This document shows positions 37,213-44,860 of a stretch of 64,000 nt of DNA, piece after piece (position 1 is the stretch's first letter; every line of letters begins with the position of its first letter). The stretch lies in contig JAVSMP010000001.1 of assembly GCA_032027145.1 (NCBI GenBank), forward strand, positions 1,516,903 to 1,580,902, in the 5' to 3' direction. The translations under genes were made by a program, and so were the position numbers. The notes below the pieces were generated by a model. That model was given only the letters and a program-made list of their open reading frames with translations. It made no database searches and had not been told where the DNA came from. The DNA is from Ignavibacterium sp. GTDB lineage: Bacteria > Bacteroidota > Ignavibacteria > Ignavibacteriales > Ignavibacteriaceae.

Positions 37213-39032
37213 TTTCCTTCTTTCTTAATAATTTTTTCAACTACGTATTTATTATAAATAAAAGAAAGATCCTTTTCATGAAGCCGGTCAGCAAATGTTT
37301 TATGAGGGATGATCTGGTCAGAAAGTATCTCCGGTCGTTCACGGGGAACAAGTAAATTTCTGTAAGTAATAACAGCTCCATCCATTGCAACTCTGATTGT
37401 CTCTTTCAACAAATTCTCAAATACATCTTCCGATATCCACTCAAATATATTTGAGAAATTGAATTTTGATATAGATCCATCCGGAAGCTGTCTGAAGTAA
37501 TTGTCACAACTGTCAGTTATGATTTGTATTCTGTTCAATCTGCTTTTTATAATCTCAAAATTTTCTTTTCGCAGATAGTATGGAAGACATTCTTCATTGT
37601 GATTACCGAGCAGAATATATCTCAGAAAATAATTTTGTTTAATCGGCAATTCGGTCAATGCTCGCTTCGTTTTTTCAGCAAAATGATTTCCAAATGAAAA
37701 ATCTTCTTTGAGGTATTTGAAGAATGCTTTGTCAAATAGCAAGCTCATCGTTCTTCTGCTTAGCAAAACTTTGGTGAAAAGTTTCCATCGCAAGGTATTC
37801 CACTTTCTTTCATACAAATTCACTCTTTCATCTTTGTCTTCGATTTCAAAAAACTTTTTAACTGTTCTTTTAGTTACCAGAAGTCTCATAAAATTTCTTA
37901 ACAGCCTCATATAATCTTCGTATCGTCCGCAGTGAATAATCCCGCGTTCAATTTTATCAATGTTCTCATTCCAGTATTGATATGCTTCCTCAGATAAAGA
38001 ATATTTTAATGAATTATAAATTTTTTTTCTGCTTTTAGATTTTTGTACTCCAACGAACTCGAGCACTTCTTCATACGTTAAAAATTTAAATGCTGCAACT
38101 TTTAGTTCAAGTAAATAATTCTGATAAGGATTCAAATCCAATGCGATAACAGATTTTGGATCATCAACTAAAAAAGTTAGCAGGTTGCAGCCGCCTGATG
38201 TAACTGAGAAGACTACATCATCTTTCTGAATATTGAAAGCCTCTCTGTCAATCTGAGGATCTTCCCAGCATTGTGAATACAGAACTTTACTGAAAACTTT
38301 ACTCTTTTTTTGTTTGGAAGATTTTGGCAATCCGATTTTTGTATGGACAATTCCCCAATCAATAACTGCCGGAATTCCGATTAATGCAGTTAATAAAAAT
38401 GATTCGGTAAAATAACCTGCCACAAATCCAGGAATGAATAAAATAAAGAGTGCATTATGTCTTACTCCATCTTTATTCAAATAGATTTTTGGTTTTGTTT
38501 TTGCAAATTGTCTTGCACTTTTTATTGAAGGAATGAGTCTCGGAACTTTTTTCAAATAATCGGAATAACCTTCAGTATGAATTTTATGGAATGACCGTTC
38601 TTCATACTTAATTAGCTGGATGTAATGTATATAAAACAATATCGGCATCAGCAATCCTGATATTGGAAGAAACAGACTCAAAACAGTTAACGCGAGCAAA
38701 TCAGAAAAATAAATCGGATTTCTGACAAACAAATATGGACCAGATAAAATAATTGAATCACTCTGAACTTTAAATGACATTACAGTTTTGGAAGAAAGCA
38801 GACTTCCAGCCCACATTCTCAAAACGGAAGCCAGTACCATTAATAATGCAGCAAACAAATAAGCATATTTTGAATACTCTTCAATGCCAACTGATCGAAA
38901 AATAAAAATGTAGTTTGAAGGGAAATCAGCAAAAAGTATAATTGAGATAAGACAGGTTATAATCACAATTGAAAATGAAACGAATATTCGGGCTTCAAAT
39001 TCAATCTGATTTATTTTTTCCTTGAGTTTCAT
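37170..39032 (-). CDS. Fusion of an ICMT/PEMT-like membrane methyltransferase and a BtaA-like (DUF3419) aminocarboxypropyl transferase
   Basis: 620 residues in two parts. Residues 1-220 hold several membrane helices and the isoprenylcysteine/phospholipid methyltransferase signature: GPYLFVRNPIYFSD near 93, then KYEERSF and EGYSDYLKKVPRLIPS, where the paired glutamates help bind SAM. Residues ~250-610 match the DUF3419/BtaA family: LYSQCWEDPQIDREAF, VTSGGCNLLTFLVDDPKSVIALDLNPYQ (SAM fold) and, near the end, AVITYRNLLVPRERP. BtaA moves the 3-amino-3-carboxypropyl group of SAM to diacylglycerol, the first step to the betaine lipid DGTS; methylation then needs a second enzyme (BtaB). A methyltransferase of another fold, fused ahead of BtaA, could do that step. 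It is 11 bp after the lipid-kinase-like gene. Confidence 0.85.
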   Translation of the reverse strand: MKLKEKINQIEFEARIFVSFSIVIITCLISIILFADFPSNYIFIFRSVGIEEYSKYAYLFAALLMVLASVLRMWAGSLLSSKTVMSFKVQSDSIILSGPYLFVRNPIYFSDLLALTVLSLFLPISGLLMPILFYIHYIQLIKYEERSFHKIHTEGYSDYLKKVPRLIPSIKSARQFAKTKPKIYLNKDGVRHNALFILFIPGFVAGYFTESFLLTALIGIPAVIDWGIVHTKIGLPKSSKQKKSKVFSKVLYSQCWEDPQIDREAFNIQKDDVVFSVTSGGCNLLTFLVDDPKSVIALDLNPYQNYLLELKVAAFKFLTYEEVLEFVGVQKSKSRKKIYNSLKYSLSEEAYQYWNENIDKIERGIIHCGRYEDYMRLLRNFMRLLVTKRTVKKFFEIEDKDERVNLYERKWNTLRWKLFTKVLLSRRTMSLLFDKAFFKYLKEDFSFGNHFAEKTKRALTELPIKQNYFLRYILLGNHNEECLPYYLRKENFEIIKSRLNRIQIITDSCDNYFRQLPDGSISKFNFSNIFEWISEDVFENLLKETIRVAMDGAVITYRNLLVPRERPEILSDQIIPHKTFADRLHEKDLSFIYNKYVVEKIIKKEGKCLTELVEYQHVKN

Positions 39033-39043
39033 TGTACTGATTC

Positions 39044-39967
39044 CTAATTGTTTGAAATAACATTTAAAACAGAGTGTAAAACTTCAATGCCAACACACTT
39101 GCTGTTTATTAACTCACCATCAGACGATAATAATACTCCATCCTGATAATTAAATTCAATATTCTTCACCTTGTGCAGCTCAAAAGCATCAAGATCAATA
39201 TGTTTTCCGGAATAAATTTTTGAGAAGCTGATATACCTTTGTGATAACGGCATGTCTTTAATTACAAGCACATCGAACAAGCCATCATCAAGTAAAGCAT
39301 TCGGAGTTAACCTCATTCCACCACCAGTAAACTCACCGTTTGCAATAACAACTCCGATAATTTTTTCATTAATAGTTTTTCCATTAATGAGTATTTGTAA
39401 TTCATCAGCTTCGTAACTGAATAAAGTTTTTACAGCTTCGAAACCGAAAGCAAATTTTCTCAGGATTTTTTTTGTTTTAGGTGAGATTGTTTTGTTTATA
39501 GATCCACCTATCCCAACCTGGAATTCATTTAGAAAATATTTTGGTAAGTAGTTATCATTAAAATGGATTTTACCGATATCAATCGATTTTGTAGGATTTT
39601 CTTTAATTAATTTTACCTGAGATGAAAGGTCTGCTGGTAATCCAAGACTTTGAGCAAACCCCTGACCCGTACCAAATCCAATTACACCAAGTGCTACATC
39701 CGGATTAATATAAATTCCGTTATGAAAAAAACCATTAATTACCTGGTTAAGTGTTCCATCTCCACCAACTGCGACAATAGTTTCACTACCATTTTCTATC
39801 GCTTTTTGTACGAATGAAGTTGCATTTGATTCGGATGTCGTTTCAGAAAAGATATATCCATCACCAAAATAAAATTTTATTTGATGCAGCAACTTTTCTT
39901 TTTCTTGCTTTGTTCTCCCACCGGCTGAAGCAGGATTAAATATGATTTGTATTTTTTTGTTGGACAT
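39044..39967 (-). CDS. Diacylglycerol-kinase-catalytic-domain lipid kinase (YegS/DgkB-like)
   Basis: 307 residues, the usual length. IIFNPASAGGR at the start, VAVGGDGTLNQVINGF near 65 (the ATP-binding GGDGT signature), GVIGFGTGQGFAQSLGLP, and C-terminal NGEFTGGGMRLTPNALLDDGLFDVLVI. Members phosphorylate diacylglycerol, ceramide or similar lipids in the membrane. As first gene of the lipid operon it could control the diacylglycerol that BtaA would consume, or phosphorylate another lipid. GTGQGFA replaces the more common GTxNDFA. The triple-repeat promoter with a good -10 lies 21 bp upstream of its ATG. Confidence 0.92.
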   Translation of the reverse strand: MSNKKIQIIFNPASAGGRTKQEKEKLLHQIKFYFGDGYIFSETTSESNATSFVQKAIENGSETIVAVGGDGTLNQVINGFFHNGIYINPDVALGVIGFGTGQGFAQSLGLPADLSSQVKLIKENPTKSIDIGKIHFNDNYLPKYFLNEFQVGIGGSINKTISPKTKKILRKFAFGFEAVKTLFSYEADELQILINGKTINEKIIGVVIANGEFTGGGMRLTPNALLDDGLFDVLVIKDMPLSQRYISFSKIYSGKHIDLDAFELHKVKNIEFNYQDGVLLSSDGELINSKCVGIEVLHSVLNVISNN

Positions 39968-39987
39968 TATTCCTTTTCTCCTGCTTA

Positions 39988-40042
39988 ATTGTATATAGAA
40001 GTCAAGACTCAGATGTCATGAAAAAGTCAAAGAGTAGTAAAA
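39988..40042 (-). promoter_or_regulatory. Triple 11-bp direct-repeat promoter site, copy 6 (lipid operon promoter)
   Basis: On the minus strand TTTTACT, TTGACT and ATGACA are spaced 11 bp apart (plus-strand AGT at 40036 and 40025, TGT at 40014). TACAAT follows exactly 20 nt later (39993-39988), about 20 bp before the lipid-kinase ATG. Two of the three triplets read ACT rather than ACA. Confidence 0.78.
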
Positions 40043-40085
40043 GATTTTTTGAATAATTAAAAATATATTGAACATGATTTTTTAG

Positions 40086-40365
40086 AACCAGAAGCTAAAA
40101 ATGCGTGCACTGTTCCGGTTGGCGATTCACAGGAAAGATGAGTGCCATTCTCTATCTTTAAAAACTTTTACATCCGCTGATTCCACTTTAAGACCAGTCT
40201 CTATTTTACCATCAACAGCAATGAGCAGCGGAAGATCTGTTTTAAGATTTTCGATTTCAAACCGTACACTGTTGCCTTTAAGCAAATCCTAACCTCGGTT
40301 TGCATCGTATTGATTGAATTGTCCAGCTAACTAATGATAAAGAATCCAAGATTATCAGCAGAACT
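40086..40365 (-). pseudogene. Decayed GAF-domain fragment of a histidine kinase
   Basis: The minus strand here resembles the GAF portion of the kinase gene at 13200-13480: shared stretches include AAAAATGCATG-like, ACATCAGCTGATTC-like and, near the end, ATCCAA--TTATC-like segments, with many substitutions and indels. The frame is broken (stop codons inside), and neither the kinase domains nor a start remain. It is probably the last trace of a paralogous two-component gene lost next to the regulatory site at 40365. Confidence 0.65.
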
Positions 40366-40419
40366 TTTACAATTGAATGACAATTCTCTGACAAAAGATG
40401 TTTGTTAAATAACTACAAT
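40365..40419 (+). promoter_or_regulatory. Triple 11-bp direct-repeat promoter site, copy 7
   Basis: TTTTACA, ATGACA and CTGACA have ACA triplets at 40369, 40380 and 40391, exactly 11 bp apart; TACAAT lies 20 nt after the last (40414-40419). It faces the second FxLYD/barrel cassette. The flanks match copy 4 (27285-27339) over about 120 bp, up to the ATG. Confidence 0.8.
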
Positions 40420-40498
40420 TACATAGGCTAAGATGGATCTGTGAGAGTTAAGCAGATATCTTAACAGTTTTATATTAACAATCAATCGAGGTGATAAA

Positions 40499-40903
40499 AT
40501 GAAAAAAACAGCAGCAATACTTTTTGCAGTGATATCATTACTATTAACTTCCTGTGAGGAAAATAATGAATCAGTTGTTGGCTCAACAAGCGATACTTCT
40601 ATTCCAAATCTGTCATTTGCAGTTGACACTACTTATCTCAATGCCGCAAATAACCAGTTGGTTGCAAAGGGAACCGTAATAAATGCTGGTAACTCAAAGG
40701 TAACCTCTCCGTGGTATGTTGAGTGCCAGTTTTATACCAACTCATCAAAGACGACAAAACTTGGAGGAAACTATACACAGATTGGAGTTCCACTTGCTAA
40801 AAATGAATCAACGTTTTGGACAATCACTTACTCTTCCTCAAATGTGAATGTAAATGATTATCCGAATTTTGCTGTCGGCAATCTCAGAGGAATTTATAAA
40901 TGA
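40499..40903 (+). CDS. FxLYD-like lipoprotein, paralogue B
   Basis: 134 residues. Lipoprotein signal MKKTAAILFAVISLLLTSC (cysteine 19), then the same FxLYD-like beta domain as the gene at 27419. GAGG in ATCGAGGTGATAAA precedes the ATG. The N-terminal third differs clearly from paralogue A, but the last ~80 codons and the following 45 bases are about 95 percent identical in DNA. Under control of triple-repeat site 7. Followed 34 bp later by barrel paralogue B. Role unknown, probably at the outer membrane. Confidence 0.8.
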   Translation: MKKTAAILFAVISLLLTSCEENNESVVGSTSDTSIPNLSFAVDTTYLNAANNQLVAKGTVINAGNSKVTSPWYVECQFYTNSSKTTKLGGNYTQIGVPLAKNESTFWTITYSSSNVNVNDYPNFAVGNLRGIYK

Positions 40904-40936
40904 ATTTAGTTAGTTTGTTTTTATAGGAGACTTAAA

Positions 40937-41464
40937 ATGAAAAATAATCAATTGCTGATTATTTGCATTTGCTTGTCTTTATTTTGTAATTATTCATTAT
41001 ATGGACAGAACCAAGAGACTTCAACTAATGGAAAAATAAAATCTAACAGTTTATATTTCGAAGCATTTGGTAATGGCTTATTATATTCTATCAACTATGA
41101 ACATCTTTTTACAGATAATATGGGCGGCAGAATAGGATTTATGTATTTGCCTTCGTTAAATGTAGTAATTTCTTCTACTAAAGACTTAATTACTATTCCA
41201 CTTATTTTTAATTATTTCATTGGTGAAAATCATAAACTTGAATTAGGCGGCGGCATCGTCTATGTATCTGCTGGTGAAGTTAATTCTTTATTTGGACTAA
41301 TGAATGATGATCGTGGAGTATCGGCAGTAATCGGAACCGCAGTTGTTGGGTATAGATATCAGCCAAGAAACAGTGGCTTCTTGTTCAAAATTGGTTTAAC
41401 TCCTTTTTTTAATAAGCGAGGCGCTATTATTTCGGGTGGAGTTAGTATTGGTTTTAACTTTTGA
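40937..41464 (+). CDS. Small outer-membrane barrel protein, paralogue B
   Basis: 175 residues with a signal peptide ending near YGQN and a barrel-like pattern ending GGVSIGFNF. It is homologous to the gene at 27855 in its start (NSLYFEAFGNGLLYSINYEH), the GYRYQPRNSG segment and its end, but the DNA is much more diverged than that of the lipoprotein gene before it. TAGGAGA precedes the ATG. Paired with FxLYD paralogue B as in the other cassette. Confidence 0.78.
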   Translation: MKNNQLLIICICLSLFCNYSLYGQNQETSTNGKIKSNSLYFEAFGNGLLYSINYEHLFTDNMGGRIGFMYLPSLNVVISSTKDLITIPLIFNYFIGENHKLELGGGIVYVSAGEVNSLFGLMNDDRGVSAVIGTAVVGYRYQPRNSGFLFKIGLTPFFNKRGAIISGGVSIGFNF

Positions 41465-41680
41465 GATAATGATAACTTTAAGAGTTAAGAATATAATTCA
41501 ATTTATTAAATCAAATATTATTCAACAAACTGCTTCAAAGTAATATGTGCCGTATCCACAGTTTATTTGAGTGAAGTAATATTAAAAAAGATGATATTAT
41601 TTAGATAAATAATTTCTTATTTGGCAGAGTAAGGTAACTTAAATATTTAAATGTAAGTTTGTAACAAATTAAAAGTTTTT

Positions 41681-42811
41681 ATGAAGTCAGCGGCGAATAA
41701 AAAGGTTTATATCGTCTTATTTTTTTGCTTCAGTCATTCATTTAGTTTTTTTGCTCAGTCTGATTCCTCCAATCGTGCAGAAACTGAGGTACTTCCAATT
41801 TTAAGTTACGATACTGATACCGGATTTGGTTATGGAGCTAAGGCTTTTCTTTATAACAAATTTAACATTCAGGAAAGCTTTGATTTAATTCTCTTCAACA
41901 GCACAAAGGGGGAACAATGGTATAAAGTTGTTTTTTCTTTACCTGATTTTGAAACCAGACAAGGTACAGAATTTCCATTTGCATTGGATTTAATATTTGA
42001 ATACGATAAATGGAAGAAATATAATATCTATTATTACGGAAAAAGTCCTTTTGAAAAATCAAATCAGCAAGTTGAATACAATGATAAGTGTGTTTATGAG
42101 TTTATTGAAGCAAGAGTCCTGTTTAATCTTGCTCTGAGAAAAGATATAACAGGCTGGTTTGGGATAAAGTTTAATTCAGTTGCATCATATAATTATCAAA
42201 GAGATAATGGAATAGATACTACATTAATAGTTGAGAATATCTTTTTAGAAATTCCTTCTGTAAAATATTTATCAGCTAACATAAATTGTAAGTGGGATAC
42301 AAGAAACAGTTATATTAACCCTTCAAATGGATATGTATTGGAAATGGAACTTGAGTTTGCACCTGATATTTTTAGTGGAAATAATTCTTTTTTCAGAGAG
42401 GCATTTATTATTAGATATTATCAGAATATATTATTTGAAAATCTTGTTCTTGCCGGCAGAGCGATGGAGCAGATTTTAATCTCTGAAACCGGCTCGTCAC
42501 CATTTCTTGCAATACCGGTAGGCGGAAACAATACACTACGCGGTGTTTCAGTCGATAAGTTCAGATTCAAATCTTTATTGCTTTTTAATAACGAATTAAG
42601 ATATCAGTTCTGGTGGCGTTTTGGTTTAATTACCGGACTGGATATCGGGCATGGATCAAATAAAAATCTTTATACTGAAAAAAGAATTGACTGGATTATT
42701 ACTCCTGTTATCGGACTTCGTTTCTTTATGGATAATTTTATTGTAAGAGCTGATGTTGGTTTTTATAAAAACGATATCGGCTTTTATCTAAATTTCGGTC
42801 ACATTTATTAG
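41681..42811 (+). CDS. BamA/TamA-like (Omp85 surface antigen) barrel protein, no POTRA domains
   Basis: 376 residues: signal peptide ending FFAQ, then a barrel with features of the bacterial surface antigen (D15) family: YDTDTGFGYGAKAF near 42, CKWDTRNSYINPSNGYVLEMELEFA near 205, PVGGNNTLRGVSVDKFR near 280 (the conserved RG-x-x motif of lid loop 6) and FRFFMDNFIVRADVGFY with terminal aromatic. POTRA domains, usual in BamA, are absent, so it is a short single-barrel Omp85 member, perhaps for lipid or protein export through the outer membrane. There is no clear ribosome-binding site (TTAAAAGTTTTT). Its neighbourhood is envelope genes. Confidence 0.8.
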   Translation: MKSAANKKVYIVLFFCFSHSFSFFAQSDSSNRAETEVLPILSYDTDTGFGYGAKAFLYNKFNIQESFDLILFNSTKGEQWYKVVFSLPDFETRQGTEFPFALDLIFEYDKWKKYNIYYYGKSPFEKSNQQVEYNDKCVYEFIEARVLFNLALRKDITGWFGIKFNSVASYNYQRDNGIDTTLIVENIFLEIPSVKYLSANINCKWDTRNSYINPSNGYVLEMELEFAPDIFSGNNSFFREAFIIRYYQNILFENLVLAGRAMEQILISETGSSPFLAIPVGGNNTLRGVSVDKFRFKSLLLFNNELRYQFWWRFGLITGLDIGHGSNKNLYTEKRIDWIITPVIGLRFFMDNFIVRADVGFYKNDIGFYLNFGHIY

Positions 42812-42879
42812 AAATTTTTAAATCCAATAAGTTTGATCTCGCTTATATTTTTTTGAAGCAAACTGATATAAAATAATAC

Positions 42880-43389
42880 TTATTTATTCAGCACATTTTG
42901 ATATACACTATAATCATGCTCGCTAAAACAAACAAAAATTATTTTCTCTACAGAGTCTTTCTTCTCTAAAAATATTTTTACTTCAGCTGCTGCAATCTTT
43001 GCTGCTCTTTCCAAAGGAAAACGATAAACACCTGTGCTGATTGCAGGGAAAGCGATCGTTCTGATTTTATTTTCAACTGCAAGCTTTAAAGAATTGTTGT
43101 AACAGTTTGCGAGTAATTTATCTTCATTATTATTTCCTCCATTCCAAACGGGACCAACCGTATGAATAATAAACTTTGCCGGTAGATTGAATCCGGGAGA
43201 AATTTTTGCTTCACCTGTTTTACATCCGCCAAGTTTTCGGTTGAACTCTAATAATTCTGGTCCTGCTGCACGATGAATTGCACCATCAACACCGCCGCCT
43301 CCAAGAAGTGAAGTGTTTGCTGCATTAACTATAGCATCAACTTTTAGTTTGGTGATATCTCCAAGCAGAATCTGGATTTTGTCTTTCAT
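42880..43389 (-). CDS. Macro-domain protein (YmdB-like ADP-ribose processing)
   Basis: 169 residues with the macro-domain signatures IVNAANTSLLGGGGVDGAIHRAAG (residues 20-43), AKFIIHTVGPVW near 71 and FPAISTGVYRFPLERAA near 112. These domains bind ADP-ribose and remove ADP-ribose or O-acetyl groups from proteins, RNA or O-acetyl-ADP-ribose. The sequence is close to YmdB-type enzymes. It lies behind kbl on the same strand, separated by a hairpin, so it may have its own transcript. Confidence 0.93.
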   Translation of the reverse strand: MKDKIQILLGDITKLKVDAIVNAANTSLLGGGGVDGAIHRAAGPELLEFNRKLGGCKTGEAKISPGFNLPAKFIIHTVGPVWNGGNNNEDKLLANCYNNSLKLAVENKIRTIAFPAISTGVYRFPLERAAKIAAAEVKIFLEKKDSVEKIIFVCFSEHDYSVYQNVLNK

Positions 43390-43410
43390 TTGTTTGAAAT
43401 GCTTATATAT

Positions 43411-43432
43411 AAAACCCCTCTTGTAGAGGGGC
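43411..43432 (-). terminator. Hairpin between kbl and the macro-domain gene
   Basis: On the minus strand CCCCTC-TACAA-GAGGGG followed by TTTTATAT; six perfect GC-rich pairs. It comes just after the kbl stop (43444) and would terminate or attenuate kbl transcription. Confidence 0.7.
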
Positions 43433-43443
43433 TTGATGAAACT

Positions 43444-44634
43444 TCAAATTCCCATCTCTTTTTTTACTTCAGAAAATTTTTCAACAGCAAAATCTAAATC
43501 TTCTTTTGAATGTGCTGCAGAGATCTGAACACGGATTCTCGCTGTTCCTTTTGGTACGACAGGGAAGAAGAATCCAATTACATAAACACCTTTCTCAAGC
43601 ATCTTTGCAGCCATTGTTTGAGCTAATACTGCATCACCAAGCATAATCGGTACAATAGGGTGAATTCCTTCTTTAATATTAAATCCTGCGGCTTTAATTT
43701 TTTCTCTGAAATATTTTGTGTTCTCTTCAAGTTTATCTCTTAATCTTGTTGTGGAACTTAACATATCGAAAACTTTTAACGATGCAGCAACAATATTTGG
43801 AGCTACAGTATTTGAAAACAAATATGGTCTGGAGCGTTGACGAAGCAGATCAACAATTTCCTGTCGTGCTGAAGTATAACCGCCGCTTGCACCGCCAAGC
43901 GCTTTACCGAGTGTTCCGGTAATGATGTCAACTCTTCCAGCAACATTGTTGTGCTCGTGTGTTCCTTTACCGTGTTTACCCATAAAACCAACTGCGTGTG
44001 AGTCATCTACCATCACCATTGCATCGTATTTATCTGCAAGATCACAAATTTCATTTAGTGGAGCTATAAATCCATCCATTGAAAAAACACCGTCAGTAGC
44101 AACTAAAATATTTCTTGCATTATTTGATTTTGCTTCTTTAAGTTTTTCTTCAAGATCGTTCATATTGCAATTTTTATAACGGTAACGCTGAGCTTTGCTT
44201 AATCTTATTCCATCAATTATACTTGCGTGATTAAGTTCATCGCTTACAATTGCATCTTCCTCGCCGAGTAAAGTTTCAAACAATCCGCCGTTTGCATCAA
44301 AGCAGGATGTGTAAAGAATAGTATCTTCCATTCCAAGAAATTCAGAAATTTTCTTTTCTAATTCTTTGTGGATTTCCTGAGTGCCGCAAATAAATCTGAC
44401 TGAGGACATTCCAAATCCCCATTTATCAAGGCTGTCTTTTGCTGCCTGGATGATTTCCTTATTATCAGCCAATCCCAGATAATTATTGGCACACATATTT
44501 AACACTTGCTGACCGGTTGTTACTTTAATATGTGCACTTTGCGGAGTAGTGATTATTCTTTCTTTTTTGTAAAGACCTTCCTTTTCAATTCCTGAAAGAA
44601 TATCCGAGTAATGTTTTTTTGTTTGCTGTTTCAT
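43444..44634 (-). CDS. kbl: Glycine C-acetyltransferase (2-amino-3-ketobutyrate CoA ligase)
   Basis: 396 residues, PLP-dependent alpha-oxoamine synthase family. [12 protein letters not shown] near 50, the PLP-binding [15 protein letters not shown] with lysine near 242, [19 protein letters not shown] near 207, [12 protein letters not shown] near 270 and C-terminal [11 protein letters not shown]. Its length and motifs are those of Kbl, which with CoA splits 2-amino-3-ketobutyrate from threonine into glycine and acetyl-CoA. Tdh (59550-60584) supplies that substrate; the two genes are usually adjacent but here are 15 kb apart, with the defence island between. Serine palmitoyltransferase is related, but the family-specific start makes it less likely. 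Confidence 0.94.
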   Translation of the reverse strand: MKQQTKKHYSDILSGIEKEGLYKKERIITTPQSAHIKVTTGQQVLNMCANNYLGLADNKEIIQAAKDSLDKWGFGMSSVRFICGTQEIHKELEKKISEFLGMEDTILYTSCFDANGGLFETLLGEEDAIVSDELNHASIIDGIRLSKAQRYRYKNCNMNDLEEKLKEAKSNNARNILVATDGVFSMDGFIAPLNEICDLADKYDAMVMVDDSHAVGFMGKHGKGTHEHNNVAGRVDIITGTLGKALGGASGGYTSARQEIVDLLRQRSRPYLFSNTVAPNIVAASLKVFDMLSSTTRLRDKLEENTKYFREKIKAAGFNIKEGIHPIVPIMLGDAVLAQTMAAKMLEKGVYVIGFFFPVVPKGTARIRVQISAAHSKEDLDFAVEKFSEVKKEMGI

Positions 44635-44860
44635 AATAATTCCTAAGTTTTAAAAAGAATTGAAGAACACTGCAAAATTAAGTGCAAAAATTGTTTTTAA
44701 CACTGATAAAATAATAAACTAAGAGATATTAAACTTATCTGATTATTTTTTTAATTTGTAATGCAATTTTTAATAATCATTGTTCGTATGAATCGGTATT
44801 GCAGATTGTGATGAGATTACACTCCCTTCAATTTCCCTAATTAGATTTTGGGGGTGATGA

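Noticed and set aside
43444-44634. Serine palmitoyltransferase for sphingolipids instead of Kbl
   Set aside because: The fold is shared, but length, the [12 protein letters not shown] and [17 protein letters not shown] type segments and the presence of tdh in the window fit Kbl.
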